In this document: in pieces, positions 10,643-21,052 of the stretch | Position numbering within the stretch: position 1 is the stretch's first letter | How the letters are laid out: every line of letters begins with the position of its first letter | Origin: Schistocerca nitens | Taxonomy: Eukaryota > Arthropoda > Insecta > Orthoptera > Acrididae | Assembly: GCF_023898315.1 (NCBI RefSeq) | Contig: NC_064614.1 | Location: forward strand, 77,528,501 to 77,592,500 | Reading direction: 5' to 3' | DNA length: 64,000 bases | Made by a program: the position numbers and the translations under genes | The notes under the pieces: generated by a model | Seen by the model: only the letters and a program-made list of their open reading frames with translations | Database searches by the model: none | Told to the model about the DNA's origin: nothing

Positions 10643-11154
10643 CTTATGATGCGGTCACACACCCCAAATTTTTCTACTGACATGATACATATCGTTGAGG
10701 TTTTGGCGATGTATGTCAGCCTGGCATGTACCTTTGTGTCAAGTGGTTGATCACGTTTGGGTCACAGCGCTTATGAAAAATAATGACCGATCGAATCAAT
10801 ACGAACATCTTGAAAAATCAAAACGCGAGAAAACTTCACCATTCCACCTGGGACAACATGAACGTAAAACCGTTGAGTCGTAACATTGGTGTATAACTTC
10901 AAGAATCTCATGTGTCCTACATTTACGTAATTTTTCATCGTCTACAACGGATTACGTCAGAAACGTAATAAAAATGTTACTGGGATGGAACAAGATCTTC
11001 TGCATAATTTTTGTAGCATATTACATTTATCTTAGCAAGTACCAACATTGTATTCCTTTATACATATGGGGAAAAATTTACTTCCCAATGCATCTAATTC
11101 AGCCTGTAAATGCTCTTTAAAAAGGTACTCAAATTATAATCGAAGATGGAGATA
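10643..11154. other. Unassigned
   Basis: No recognised gene or repeat. Mostly AT-rich. Confidence 0.4.
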
Positions 11155-11620
11155 AATTGTAGAAGAGGCAGTTAGACAGGGATATGGCCTCTCTCCAACT
11201 CTTTCCAATATCTTCATGGATGACCCAGTCAGAGTTTGGAAGCAAAGTTTCAGCTACGACATAAAGGTCAACAGAGAGAAGAAGTTTAACACTTAGCTAC
11301 AGGCAGGTGATCAAATAATAGTTGAAATAAACGAAGATAATGTTCAAAGAGTCGTTTCGAACATTTGTTTGTTGACTTCTAAATATAACATGAACATATC
11401 CACTAATAAACGAAAGGCTATGATCATCAAGAAGAAATCTCCGATAACATCTGGAATATGTAAGGCATTTTAAGTATCTCGGTTGTGAGATAGCAAGAAA
11501 TTTCGATATTAATATTAGTAACCAAATACTAAAATTTCACTTACTCTGTGGAACAATTAGAATTCGGTAAAGAATTAGAAATACGCTACTAATTACCAAA
11601 TCATGACCATAGAGGTATAA
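11155..11620 (+). pseudogene. LINE-D reverse transcriptase fragment
   Basis: The plus strand reads RQGYGLSPTLFNIFMDDPV, which is RT motif B, followed by a degenerate motif C (AGDQIIVEINED in place of the usual ADDQ) and then NMNISTNKRKAMII and, in another frame, HFKYLGCEIARN. The YADD catalytic pair is lost and frames shift. It is too divergent from LINE-A, B and C to be a copy of any of them. Confidence 0.65.
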
Positions 11621-12399
11621 TAAAAAAAGTTTCCATGAGGTCAGCAATTTGATGCCGAAACCAGCCATGTTAGTTATTCAAAACATTAGCTTCTGCTGGA
11701 AGTGTTTTGACAAAAAGAAGCTCCCATGCGTCATTTATGGGGTGCACCAATCATTGTGGTTATAGTCTAAAGCGTAAAGTAATGACGTTTTAATTCCTAC
11801 GTAGACTCATTGAGGAAATACTTTGTTTTACATATGTGCCTTTTGGTTGCGCTGTTTTACTATAGCGCTTCTAATTCTGCCGTCTGACTTTAGATATCCT
11901 ATCACTCCAACTCGAAAAGCTCTCTGGGTGGACGCTGTGCGAGAAGGACAGATTGGAAACCGATCGAACATAGCAAACTATGTTCTTAGCATTTCAGGGA
12001 AGAGGACTGAGTCCGAACAAGTTTCGTCAGCTCATATCAGAGAAAATTCTGTATTACTAGAGCAGCGGTTTCGTATCACATATTTCTGTCGTTGGTTATT
12101 CGAAATAGGTATCAAACAGAGAGTTACTTTAACGAGGTGAACTGCGTTGTATTACTTTATCAGACAGACATTTAATACCAACCAAAATTCGGAAAATGTT
12201 GTGCTGACGCTGCCTTATTCATGAAAGCTTTGTAACAACTTCCGTTTAAAACAACTTTTGCGTTGGCACGACAGAAACTACGAACAATGAGCAGTCTTAA
12301 ACAGCAGTCTCTAATGTTTTATGTCACTTAACATGGTTTCAAAGCGACGTACAGCGAATGCTTGCAACGCAGTTTCCCTTATTATACATCCATGGTCAT
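11621..12399. other. Unassigned spacer between LINE-D-like pieces
   Basis: A frame at 11,823-12,140 includes FRYPITPTRKALWVDAVREG, faintly like the start of a THAP finger. The cysteine and histidine ligands cannot be placed, so I do not call it. Nothing else is recognised. Confidence 0.35.
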
Positions 12400-12650
12400 G
12401 GCAGCACCTGTACGCTGTATGGATCTGAAACATAGGTTTCCACGTGAAAGGATACAGACGGGATCCAGGCTGTGAAATCGACAGTTCTCCATATTGTTAA
12501 AGAGTGGACCAGAGAAGATCGTTTTAGAAATGAGTACATTAGGAATGAATTACAAGCTGATTAATTCGCAAGGAAATAGTTGTAAACAGAAACATTTTGT
12601 GGGAACGTGTAGACAGAATGCATGAAAATAGGTTTATAAACAAATTCATG
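12400..12650 (+). pseudogene. LINE C-terminal block, possibly same copy as the 11,155 fragment
   Basis: One frame reads TLYGSET, stop, VST, stop, KDTDGIQAVKSTVLHIV, then EWTREDRFRNEYIRNELQAD. This is the post-RT block of non-LTR elements, here with several stops. It is on the same strand as the RT fragment 780 bp upstream, so both may derive from one decayed LINE with other DNA inserted between them. Confidence 0.6.
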
Positions 12651-12667
12651 ACTTAAGTATTATTTTG

Positions 12668-12720
12668 CCAGCCGCAGTGGCCGAGCGGTTCTAGACGCTT
12701 CAGTCCGGAACCGCGCTGCT
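12668..12720 (+). repeat. SINE S1, 5' half (split copy)
   Basis: GTGGCCGAGCGGTTCTAG (A box) and CTTCAGTCCGGAACCGCG are the first 50 bp of S1. The copy breaks off at the start of LINE-C, and the second half resumes at 14,509. About five bases of the S1 consensus between the halves are missing. Confidence 0.85.
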
Positions 12721-12890
12721 CACAGAAAGATCCGTACCTAAAGACTGGAAAATTGCTCAAGTCACAGCAATACCCAAAAAGGGACGTAGGAGTTATCCGC
12801 TGAAATACAGGCCTATATCACTAACTTCGATTTGCAGTAGGGTTGTAGAACATATACCGTATTCGAACATAATGAAGTATCTCGAAGAAA

Positions 12891-13091
12891 GCCGGCCGCG
12901 GTGGTCTCGCGGTTCTACGCGCGCAGTCAGGAACCGTGCGACTGCTACGGTCGCAGGTTCGAATCCTGCCTCGGGCATGGATGTGTGTGATGTCCTTAGG
13001 TTGGTTAGGTTTAAGTAGTTATAAGTTCTAGGGGACTGATGACCACAGCAGTTGAGTCCCATATTGCTCAGAGACATTTGAACCATTTGAG
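12891..13091 (+). repeat. SINE S1 copy, first of a same-site pair
   Basis: A full S1 unit from GCCGGCCGCGGTGG to CATTTGAACCATTTGA. It is preceded by TCTCGAAGAAA (12,880-12,890) and followed by CCTCGAAGAGA (13,092-13,102), the duplicated LINE-C sequence encoding YLEE. Confidence 0.93.
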
Positions 13092-13102
13092 CCTCGAAGA
13101 GA

Positions 13103-13303
13103 GCCGGCCGAAGTGGCCGAGCGGTTAAAGGCGCTACAGTCTGGAACCGCACGACCGCTACGGTCGCAGGTTCGAATCCTGCCTCGGGCATGGATGTGTG
13201 TGATGTCCTTAGGTTAGTTAGGTTTAAGTAGTTCTAAGTTCTAGGGGACTTATGACCACAGCAGTTGAGTCCCATAGTGCTCAGAGCCATTTGAACCATT
13301 TGA
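13103..13303 (+). repeat. SINE S1 copy, second of a same-site pair
   Basis: A full S1 unit following the first after only 11 bp. It is followed by CCTCGAAGAAA (13,305-13,315), the third copy of the target sequence. Its head differs from the first copy (GCCGAAGTGGCCGAGCGGTTA against GCCGCGGTGGTCTCGCGG), so it is not a simple duplicate of its neighbour. Confidence 0.93.
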
Positions 13304-14508
13304 GCCTCGAAGAAAACGATTTATTGACATATAGTCAGCACGGATTCAGAAAATATCGTTCTTGTGAAACACCACTAGCTCTTTATACTCATGAAGTAAT
13401 AAGTGCTATCGACAGGGGATGTCAAATTGATTCTATATTTTTAGATTTCCAGTTACCGTTCCTCACAAGCGTCTTCTAACCAAACTGCGTGCCTATGGAG
13501 TATCGCCTCAGTTCTGCGACTGGATTCGTGATTTCCTGTCAGAAAGATTACAGTTCGTAGTAATAGAATGAAAGTCATCGAGTAAAACAGAAGTAATATC
13601 CGGCGTTCCCCAAGGAAGTGGTACAGGCCCTCTATTGTTCCTGATATACATTAACGACATAGGAGACAATCTCAGCAGCCGTCTTAGATTATTTGCAGAA
13701 GATGCCGTCATTTACCGTCTTGTAAAGCCATCAGATGATCAAAACGAGTTGCAAAATGATTTAGATAAGATATCTGTATGTTGCGAAAAGTGGCAATTGA
13801 CCCTTAATAAAGAAAGGTGCGAAGTTATTCACATGAATATTATAAGAAACCAGCTAAATTTCGATTACGCGGTAAGTCACACAAATCTGAGGACTGTAAA
13901 TTCAACTAAATACATAATGATTACAATTACAAATAACCTAAATTAGAACGATCACATAGATAATATTATGGATAGAGCAAACCAAAGCCTGCGATTCATT
14001 GACAGAACACTTAGAAGGTGCAACAGGTCTACCAAAGAGGATGTTTACACTACGCTTGTCCGCCCTATTCTGGAGTACTGCTGTGCGGTGTGCGATCCGC
14101 ATCAGGTGGGACTGACGGATGACACCGAAAAAGTACAAAGAAGGGCAGGTAGTTTTGTATTATCGCAAAATAGGGGAGGTAGTGTCACAGACATGATATC
14201 TGAATTGGAGTGGCAATCATTAAAACAAAAGCGAGTTTCGTTGCGACGGTATCTTCTCACAAAATTTCAATCACCAGTTTTCTCCTCCGATTGCGAAAAC
14301 ATTCTGTTGGTACCCACCTACACAGGAAGAAATAATCATCACGATAAAATAAGGGAAATCAGGGCTCGGACTGAAAAATTTAAGTGCTCGTATTTTCCGC
14401 GTGCCGTTCGAGAGTGGAACGGTAATGAGAAAGCATGAAGGTGGTTCATTGAACCCTCTGTCAAGCACTTTATTGTGAACAGCAGAGTAATCATTTATAT
14501 GTAGATGT

Positions 14509-14634
14509 AGAGTCGCATGTTCGAATCCTGCCTCGGGCATGGATGTGTTAGTTAGGTTTAAGCAGTTCTAAGTCTAGGGGACTGATGACCTCAGATTTTA
14601 AGTCCCATAGTGCTCAGAGCCATTTGAACCATTT
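14509..14634 (+). repeat. SINE S1, 3' half (split copy)
   Basis: The sequence resumes at GTCGCATGTTCGAATCCTG (B box) and runs through the S1 body to CATTTGAACCATTTG. TGTGATGTCCTTAGG is missing from the body. Together with 12,668-12,720 it makes one S1 unit split by LINE-C. Confidence 0.85.
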
Positions 14635-14881
14635 GTAAAAAGAACTGTTGGAGATTTCCCTCGGTGACTAGAATTCAATTAAAATTAGAATAAAGATACT
14701 TCTATTAAGCTCATACAAAAAAATGTTCAAAATCGAAAGCAATTCAGGGGGCTGACAAATAGAGGCCTTTGAAGAAGCTCAGACTGGATAGATAGATACG
14801 TTAGATGCAACAACTTTAGGATCGCACCTAAGAAATAATTTAACATTTATTTTCTGTTTAAATTATACAGAAATATCAAAT

Positions 14882-14983
14882 CCAGAATGAGATTTCAGTT
14901 GGTAGAGCACTTGCCTGCGAAAGGCAAAGGTCCCGAGTTCGAGTGTCGGTCCGGCAAACAGTTTTAATCTGTCAGGAATTCCC
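14882..14983 (+). repeat. SINE S3 short copy with TSD
   Basis: CAGTTGGTAGAGCACTTGCC (A-box region), GCGAAAGGCAAAGGTCCCGA and the B box GAGTTCGAGTGTC identify S3. The flanks are GAAATATCAAAT at 14,870-14,881 and 14,984-14,995, a perfect 12-bp TSD. Unlike the 2 kb and 58 kb loci, this is a single-orientation copy. Confidence 0.9.
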
Positions 14984-14995
14984 GAAATATCAAAT

Positions 14996-16343
14996 GAAAA
15001 ATCATAATCCCAAGGGAATTATTTCACAATACGCCGCCTACTTCTAAATTATACCTCAACACGTGCGGAGTATCTAGAATAAGTAAGGGAAAGGTTGCAT
15101 GAAAGCACACGCATACGAATATTCATACAACAATAGGTCACTGCAAAAAATGAGTAAAATAAAACCTCTGAAAGTCTTAGACTATATGAACACCATGTTA
15201 TATTCTCTGTAACTTTTAAGTTATGTTTTTGTCAGTAAACACTGAATACTTGCGGCTTTTTTTTCCTCGTAGTGTCTCCGGCACCCAATCTGCCTTCACG
15301 GGTAACTCTTGTGCTATTTGGATTACTTACATTCGATTTACACATGACATAACGTGCTGTAACGTTGTTAATAAATCCTGTCGTAACCTAGTTGTTGAAT
15401 GTATTTTTCAGATCTGTAATCGGGGCGAAAACGACGTGAATGTTTCTAATATGGTAATGCTAATGATTGCCAACGGTAGTGAAGTATATTGTATGATTAT
15501 ACTGCATGATCAATAAAAGAACCTACGTCTTTTCCAGCGTTTGGTTCTCGAAATCCAATCCATCTTAATAAATACTGCTCTTCATTGCTAATAGTGGTTT
15601 TGAAATGCTTACATTTCTTTCCACCGTCATGCATCACTGTATTAGTAGCTGTCCAAATATTAGACTGTGCTGATTCAAAGAAAATTCGTACCCATCATGA
15701 AGATAATTGCATCTTTTCTCCTTTTTTGCTAATCATATGGAACAAATAACAGTTAATCATTTATCCGCTCGCAGTCCACATACAGAGATGAAATGGAATC
15801 TGTTAAGGATAGATCATACACCAGACTTAAACGCGCAATTGGCTAGGGGATAGATACATTTGCCGGTCAACTGCGTGACCAGTGAGTTACATAGAAATTC
15901 TCAATAACGGAAATACAATAAATACAGAAAAAATTTGGGAAAGAAGTAATTTAGAACACAATTCAAAATTTAGACTGAACAGCGAATTCGAATAAATGAT
16001 TATCTTGTGTTGAGAGCTCCACACAGGTCGAGAACGCATATTGTCTTATTGAAATAAGACTCAGAATGCAAAACACAGGACTCACGCGGAAGGTTATTAA
16101 AAGGCTACAGCAAAAGAAGGAGGCTCAGTACGTCACTTGAGAAGCAGCAGCGTTCTGTTACGTAATCTTGTGCATTACAAGAAACACGAAGCTTGTGAAA
16201 TGAAATAAAATCGAACAACAGAAGAATAATCCTAACACGAACATACCCAAAACACCCAAAATATCTATACATAACGGACGCAAAATAACTGAAATTAGAT
16301 GTAACTGAAGTATATTCAACTGATATATAACTGATGTTAGATA
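14996..16343. other. Unassigned AT-rich DNA
   Basis: No recognised element. The frame at 15,223-15,516 (97 codons) has no motif or family resemblance that I can see, and its codons look ordinary for AT-rich noncoding DNA. Confidence 0.45.
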
Positions 16344-16439
16344 TACACTGATAAGCCAGAACATTATGACCAATGCTCACGGCGACACTGGATGTAGCAT
16401 TATGGCGTTACGGGCACGTGACACGGTAAGAAAAGTATG

Positions 16440-17273
16440 TAAGCGGAGCAGACAAAGACGGGGAATCACCCTAGCGAAGATACGGGATGCAAATGGGGAA
16501 ATCCATTGAGATAGGCGATTTTGACAAAGGACAGATAATTAGTATGCAGAGCTTGTGAATGAGTATCTCGAAAATGGCAAAGCCTGTCGAATATTCATAC
16601 GCAACTGTAGTGAACGTCCCAGGAAAGAGGTAGAAGGACAGTGAAACTCTCACTAGGCGCTAAATGGTTGGACGTCTAGACTCTTCACAGGACATAGGTA
16701 AGGTGGGATAGATGGTGATATGTGGCATCTCTCCAGAAACAGCACAATGCTGGTGCACGCACATCATTCATCGTACACTTTTGAACATAGACAATCCGCA
16801 GCAGACCACCCCTACGTGTTCACGTGTTGACACAACGACTTCAACAATTACGATTGCAGTGGACACGGGAGCATCGGGATTTGACCTTAGATCAATGGAA
16901 ACGTGTCGTCTCTTCGGCTGAATCGCATTTTTGCTTAAATAGGTCGATGGGTGTCTCCACAAACGCCGTCATCGAGGTGAACGGCGGCCCGAAACGTACA
17001 GCACGCCACCGACGCAAGCTGATGGGAGCAGTATTATGCTATGGAAGACGTTCTTCTGCGTATTAATTGGAGCTGTAGTAATAACCGAAGACACTCTGAC
17101 AGCTGAGGAACCACCTGCATTCCTCAATGCTTCATGTCTTTCCCGACGGCGATGACACCTTTCAGCAGTATAATTGTCCGTGTCTCAGAACGAGTGGTTT
17201 GTGGAGCAATATAGTGAACTTAAGTTGATCTCTCGGCTACCAAATTCGCTTTACGTAAATCCTGTGGAACTTA
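16440..17273 (+). pseudogene. Tc1-like transposase relic (5' part)
   Basis: Pieces in shifting frames read LTQRLQQLRLQWTREHRDLT, then LDQWKRVVSSAESHF (about 16,870-16,925), where the first catalytic motif SDES has become SAES, so Asp is lost. VSTNAVIEVNGGPKRTARHR and LMGAVLCYGRR follow. A degenerate DNCPC-like segment lies near 17,175. Reading resumes past the mariner with a C-terminal remnant around 18,850-18,960. The copy is clearly dead and older than the mariner inside it. Confidence 0.8.
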
Positions 17274-18808
17274 CAGGGTGTTTCAAAAATGACCGGTATA
17301 TTTGAAACGGCAATAAAAACTAAACGAGCAGCGATAGAAATACACCGTTTGTTGCAATATGCTTGGGACAACAGTACATTTTCAGGTGGACAAACTTTCG
17401 AAATTACAGTAGTTACAATTTTCAACAACAGATGGCGCTGCAAGTGATGTGAAAGATATAGACGACAACGCAGTCTGTGGGTACGCCATTCTGTACGTCG
17501 TCTTTCGGCTGTAAGCGTGTGCTGTTCACAACGTGCAAGTGTGCTGTAGACAACATGGTTTATTCCTTAGAACAGAGGATTTTTCTGGTGTTGGAATTCC
17601 ACCGCCTAGTACACAGTGTTGTTGCAACAAGACGAAGTTTTCAACGGAGGTTTAATGTAACCAAAGGACCGAAAAGCGATACAATAAAGGAGCTGTTTGA
17701 AAAATTTCAACGGACTGGGAACGTGACGGATGAACGTGCTGGAAAGTTAGGACGACCGCGTACGGCAACCACAGAGGGCAACGCGCAGCTAGTGCAGCAG
17801 GTGATCCAACAGCGGCCTCGGGTTTCCGTTCGCCGTGTTGCAGCTGCGGTCCAAATGACGCCAACGTCCACGTATCGTCTCATGCGCCAGAGTTTACACC
17901 TCTATCCATACAAAATTCAAACGCGGCAAACCCTCAGCGCCGCTACCATTGCTGCACGAGAGACATTCGCTAACGATATAGTGCACAGGATTGATGACGG
18001 CGATATGCATGTGGGCAGCATTTGGTTTACTGACGAAGCTTATTTTTACCTGGACGGCTTCGTCAATAAACAGAACTGGCGCATATGGGGAACCGAAAAG
18101 CCCCATGTTGCAGTCCCATCGTCCCTGCATCCTCAAAAAGTACTGGTCTGGGCCACCATTTCTTCCAAAGGAATCATTGGCCCATTTTTCAGATCCGAAA
18201 CGATTACTGCATCACGCTATCTGGACATTCTTCGTGAATTTGTGGCGGTACAAACTGCCTTACACGACACTGCGAACACCTCGTGGTTTATGCAAGATGG
18301 TGCCCGGCCGACGTCTTTAAGTTCCTGAATGAATATTTCGATGATCGTGTGATTTCTTTGGGCTATCCGAAACATACAGGAGGCGGCGTGGATTGGCCTC
18401 CATATTCGCCAGACATGAACCCCTGTGACTTCTTTCTGTGGGGACACTTGAAAGACCAGGTGTACCGCCAGAATCCAGAAACAATTGAACAGCTGAAGCA
18501 GTACATCTCATCTGCATGTGAAGCCATTCCGCCAGACACGTTGTCAAAGGTTTCGGGTAATTTCATTCAGAGACTACGCCATATTATTGCTACGCATGGT
18601 GGATATGTGGAAAATATCGTACTATAGAGTTTGCCAGACCACAGCGCCATCTGTTGTTGAAAATTGTAACTACTGTAATTTCGAAAGTTTGTCTGCCTGA
18701 AAATGTACTGTTGTCCCAAGCATATTGCAACAAACGGTGTATTTCTATCGCTGCTCGTTTAGTTTTTATTGCCGTTTCAAATATACCGGTCATTTTTGAA
18801 ACACCCTG
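17274..18808 (+). mobile_element. Mariner with about 165-bp near-identical TIRs
   Basis: The left end CAGGGTGTTTCAAAAATGAC is matched by the right end read in reverse. The arms (17,274-17,438 and 18,644-18,808) differ at only about two positions by eye. TA flanks both ends (17,272-17,273 and 18,809-18,810). Length is 1,535 bp. The near identity of the arms and a transposase with a single defect suggest the youngest autonomous-type DNA transposon in the window. It lies in the transposase region of a decayed Tc1. Confidence 0.95.
17555..18627 (+). pseudogene. Mariner-type transposase with one frameshift
   Basis: The ATG at 17,555 opens MVYSLEQRIFLVLEF. An N-terminal helix-turn-helix region follows (SFQRRFNVTKGPKSDTIKEL, GRPRTATTEGNAQLV, SVRRVAAAVQMTPTSTYRLM). 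The catalytic domain has FTDEAYFYLDGFVNKQNW with the first Asp, WFMQDGARP with the second, then a frameshift at about 18,309. In the next frame VDWPPYSPDMNPCDFFLWGH carries the third Asp, and the protein ends GGYVENIVL-stop at 18,627. Relatives usually read GARPHTA at the break, so about 10 bases between short repeats appear deleted. A full product would bind the TIRs and cut and paste the element at TA. Confidence 0.93.
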
Positions 18809-19220
18809 TATATAGGTAACTACCTGGTGCCATCACAGCATACGCAATTCAGGTGTCCGTTATTTACGCGAATTACATGACTTGTGCGTAGCCATCTAAT
18901 GCCATATAACCCAACAAACCCACAAACAAAATGTCGGATTCCTGATACGCAGAACCAGTGACGTATTTCGTTCCAATGACGGACAAACAGGCTGTTTAAC
19001 CGGTGGTGATAATGGTTTAACTTAGTAGTGTGGGATGGCTAAATAACTGTCTCATACCTAAGATGTGATAGGAGAAAGGATCAAACTAAGGAAACGGAAT
19101 ATCTGTAAATGTCTTACCACTACCTAACACAAACGAATTATACAATACGATCAGCAAAGGTTACATCTGAAAGAAGTAAGTCTTAGATATTCGAGCTTTC
19201 TGACTTCCACTGCTAAAGAT

Positions 19221-19419
19221 TCCGGCCGGTGTGGCCGAGCGGTTCTAGGCGCTTCAGTCTGGATCCGCCCGACCGCTACGGTGGCGTTCGAATCCTGATT
19301 CGGGCATGGATGTGTGTGATGTCCTTAGGTTAGTTAGGTTTAAGTAGTTCTAAGTTCTAGGGGATTTACGACCTCAGATGTTAAGTACCGTAGTGCTCAG
19401 AGATATTTGAACCATTTGA
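19221..19419 (+). repeat. SINE S1 copy with TSD
   Basis: The S1 head and body are present; the B box is damaged (GGCGTTCGAATCCTG after a 3-bp loss). The flanks are ACTGCTAAAGAT (19,209-19,220) and ACTGCTAGAGAT (19,420-19,431), a 12-bp TSD with one mismatch. Confidence 0.92.
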
Positions 19420-19431
19420 ACTGCTAGAGAT

Positions 19432-19757
19432 GACCTGAAAGGCCATCTTCACTTACCGTAACCCCAGAGTATAGTGCCCACTTGACGCTACCGGATCGGT
19501 ATGCACACCTACCTGTACCAACCTACACGATATCTACTAGGCAGTGGCCACTGAAGGCACTTTGACCCAGCATAACTCTTCTTAAGCTCTACACAGAAGC
19601 TGGCTAAACCGTCACTACGATCCAAAGAACCCGAGCCTGTGAACCAAAGCATTCTGAAGCATCACAAGCAGACACACCAACACCCTCTCTAGAGGAAGAG
19701 AGATGGTGTAGGGAAAGGAACAAAGAAATGTACCCTGGACACATAATAAACATGGTT
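19432..19757. other. Unassigned
   Basis: No recognised repeat or gene between the two S1 copies. Confidence 0.4.
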
Positions 19758-19758
19758 A

Positions 19759-19953
19759 TGCCGGCCAGAATGGCCGAGCGATTCTAGGCGCTATAGTCTG
19801 GAACCACGAGACCGCTAAGGTCGCAGGTTCGAATCCTGCCTCGGGCATGGATGTGTGAGATATACTTAGGTTAGTTAGGTTTAAGTAGTTCTAAGTTCTA
19901 GGGGACTGATGACCTCAGCAGTTAAGTCCCATAGTGCTCAGAGCCATTTGAAC
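19759..19953 (+). repeat. SINE S1 copy
   Basis: CCGGCCAGAATGGCCGAGCG and the B box CAGGTTCGAATCC identify S1. The possible TSD is CATGGTTAT (19,751-19,759) against CATGGGTAT just after the end. Confidence 0.9.
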
Positions 19954-20209
19954 CATGGGTATAGAAGTACGTAAACATTGGAATACAACAAGATCTGAAT
20001 ACTGAGATGTTGTGTTGGCTGTCGAATGTTACTCCCCAGTTCATAACACAGATGCACCGACAATTAGTGGAGACAAGGAATAAAGGAAAACCGAAGTCGG
20101 CTCAGCGGAAACTAACGGCAGACATGCAGGCGTTTCGCATCACTATACGTGACGCACGGCTAACAGGTAACTCACACGACAACTTTCCTTATCGGCGGGA
20201 CTAGAACCG

Positions 20210-20665
20210 AGCCGGCCAGCGGGAAGAACAGACGTCGCCGAAACGTGTGGACGGCAGATTTCGTGCCAGGAGTCTGCGGCGGTAATTAATGCATATCGCA
20301 AGTGGCGGGGCACCCCCGCTACATTATTCCTCGCTTCTCCCGTGCACAGTAAACAGGCGCGCTTTCGCCAGCACCTCGTATTTCAGCAGCGCGCCGGGCC
20401 GCACCCAGAGCGCTTTGTGAGGGCCGCTACCACTGCCGCTCTAATTCAAAAGGGCCAAAAAGAAAAGGGCGACGTAGACAAATATATATAATGTACGGCG
20501 GCGAGCGCCGGGGCCCTGCCGCGCCGCGCCAGCTCCCTGTTGTTTACGTGGAATTAAATCTGGCTGTCTTCACGCGACGCTCCGCGATGCTGAATGGTTG
20601 CAGCGGGAGCGCCTCGTGTTTTATGGCGGCCACTTGGCGTAAGAGGAGGGCGCTGTAGGTGGCGT
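20210..20665. other. CpG-rich, repeat-free stretch
   Basis: The stretch is GC-rich with many CpG and GCGC runs (around 20,385-20,405 and 20,500-20,530), broken by an AT-rich motif (ATATATATAATG near 20,482) and ending in GGCGCTGTAGGTGGCG. It contains no recognised transposon and no long open frame. It is a candidate host regulatory or promoter sequence, but I have no direct sign of function. Confidence 0.4.
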
Positions 20666-21052
20666 TCTCAGGACACGACAAGCAATTAATACCGCTTGTT
20701 AAGCCGTCACCTCACCGTATCGCGTAGTAGCTTAGTGCAGCGATGGCTGTCGGAGTCGAAGCTGCTCAAGACTTCCATTGCCGAGCCCGAAGGGCACTCT
20801 GTGTTACACACACCAGCTGTGGCGCTATACCTCAAGCCCCTTTCACCACGTGCCGAGAAGCGTACTCGAGCGCTAAGGGTCAAATAAGAAACAAACCGGA
20901 AATAAATAATAAAATTCACAGTTGTATTCCAACGGAATGTGGCTCCCTTCGATACAATTGACACCCTATGATGCGAGGGTGAGCCAAACGAAAACTTTAA
21001 ATATTTTTTTAAAAAAATATTATTTACTGTGCAGAAGTTGAACAAAGCTGTA

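Larger units (their letters stand above)
12727..14438 (+). pseudogene. LINE-C reverse transcriptase, broken
   Basis: The order of pieces is SVPKDWKIAQVTAIPKKGRR and KYRPISLTSICSRVVE (12,727-12,850), NIMKYLEE, then two SINEs, NDLLTYSQHGFRKYRSCETP (13,316-13,375), SIFLDFQ where motif A is cut by a small deletion (KAFD missing, frame lost near 13,450), VPHKRLLTKLRAYG, SGVPQGSGTGPLLFLIYIND as motif B (13,605-13,655), then FAEDAVIY (13,690-13,715). The last is motif C with the catalytic FADD changed to FAED. The C-terminal block runs LEYCCAVCDPHQVGL to VREWNGNEKA. A stop after NNLN (13,944) and the frameshifts confirm a dead copy. Confidence 0.88.
12721..14508 (+). mobile_element. LINE-C copy 1, 5'-truncated, inside an S1 SINE
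   Basis: A Jockey/CR1-type non-LTR element begins within the RT region and ends at a GTAGATGTAG tail (about 14,497-14,508), the tail type also seen at 25,780-25,815. It is bounded on both sides by halves of one S1 SINE and contains two further S1 copies (12,891-13,091 and 13,103-13,303). The clade is inferred from the sequence style of its RT. Confidence 0.85.
16346..19030 (+). mobile_element. Tc1-like element split by a mariner
   Basis: The left end is CACTGATAAGCCAGAACATT after TA (16,344-16,345). The right end is GATAATGGTTTAACTTAGTA up to 19,030, an eroded inverted match. The element body runs 16,346-17,273 and resumes at 18,811, with an intact mariner between the two parts. Sequence just after the mariner (TTATTTACGCGAATTACATG) is the expected continuation of this Tc1 family as I remember it. 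Confidence 0.85.

Noticed and set aside
11823..12140. THAP-domain (P-element-like) fragment
   Set aside because: FRYPITPTRKALWVDAVREG is suggestive, but the cysteine/histidine ligands and the downstream signature are not present.
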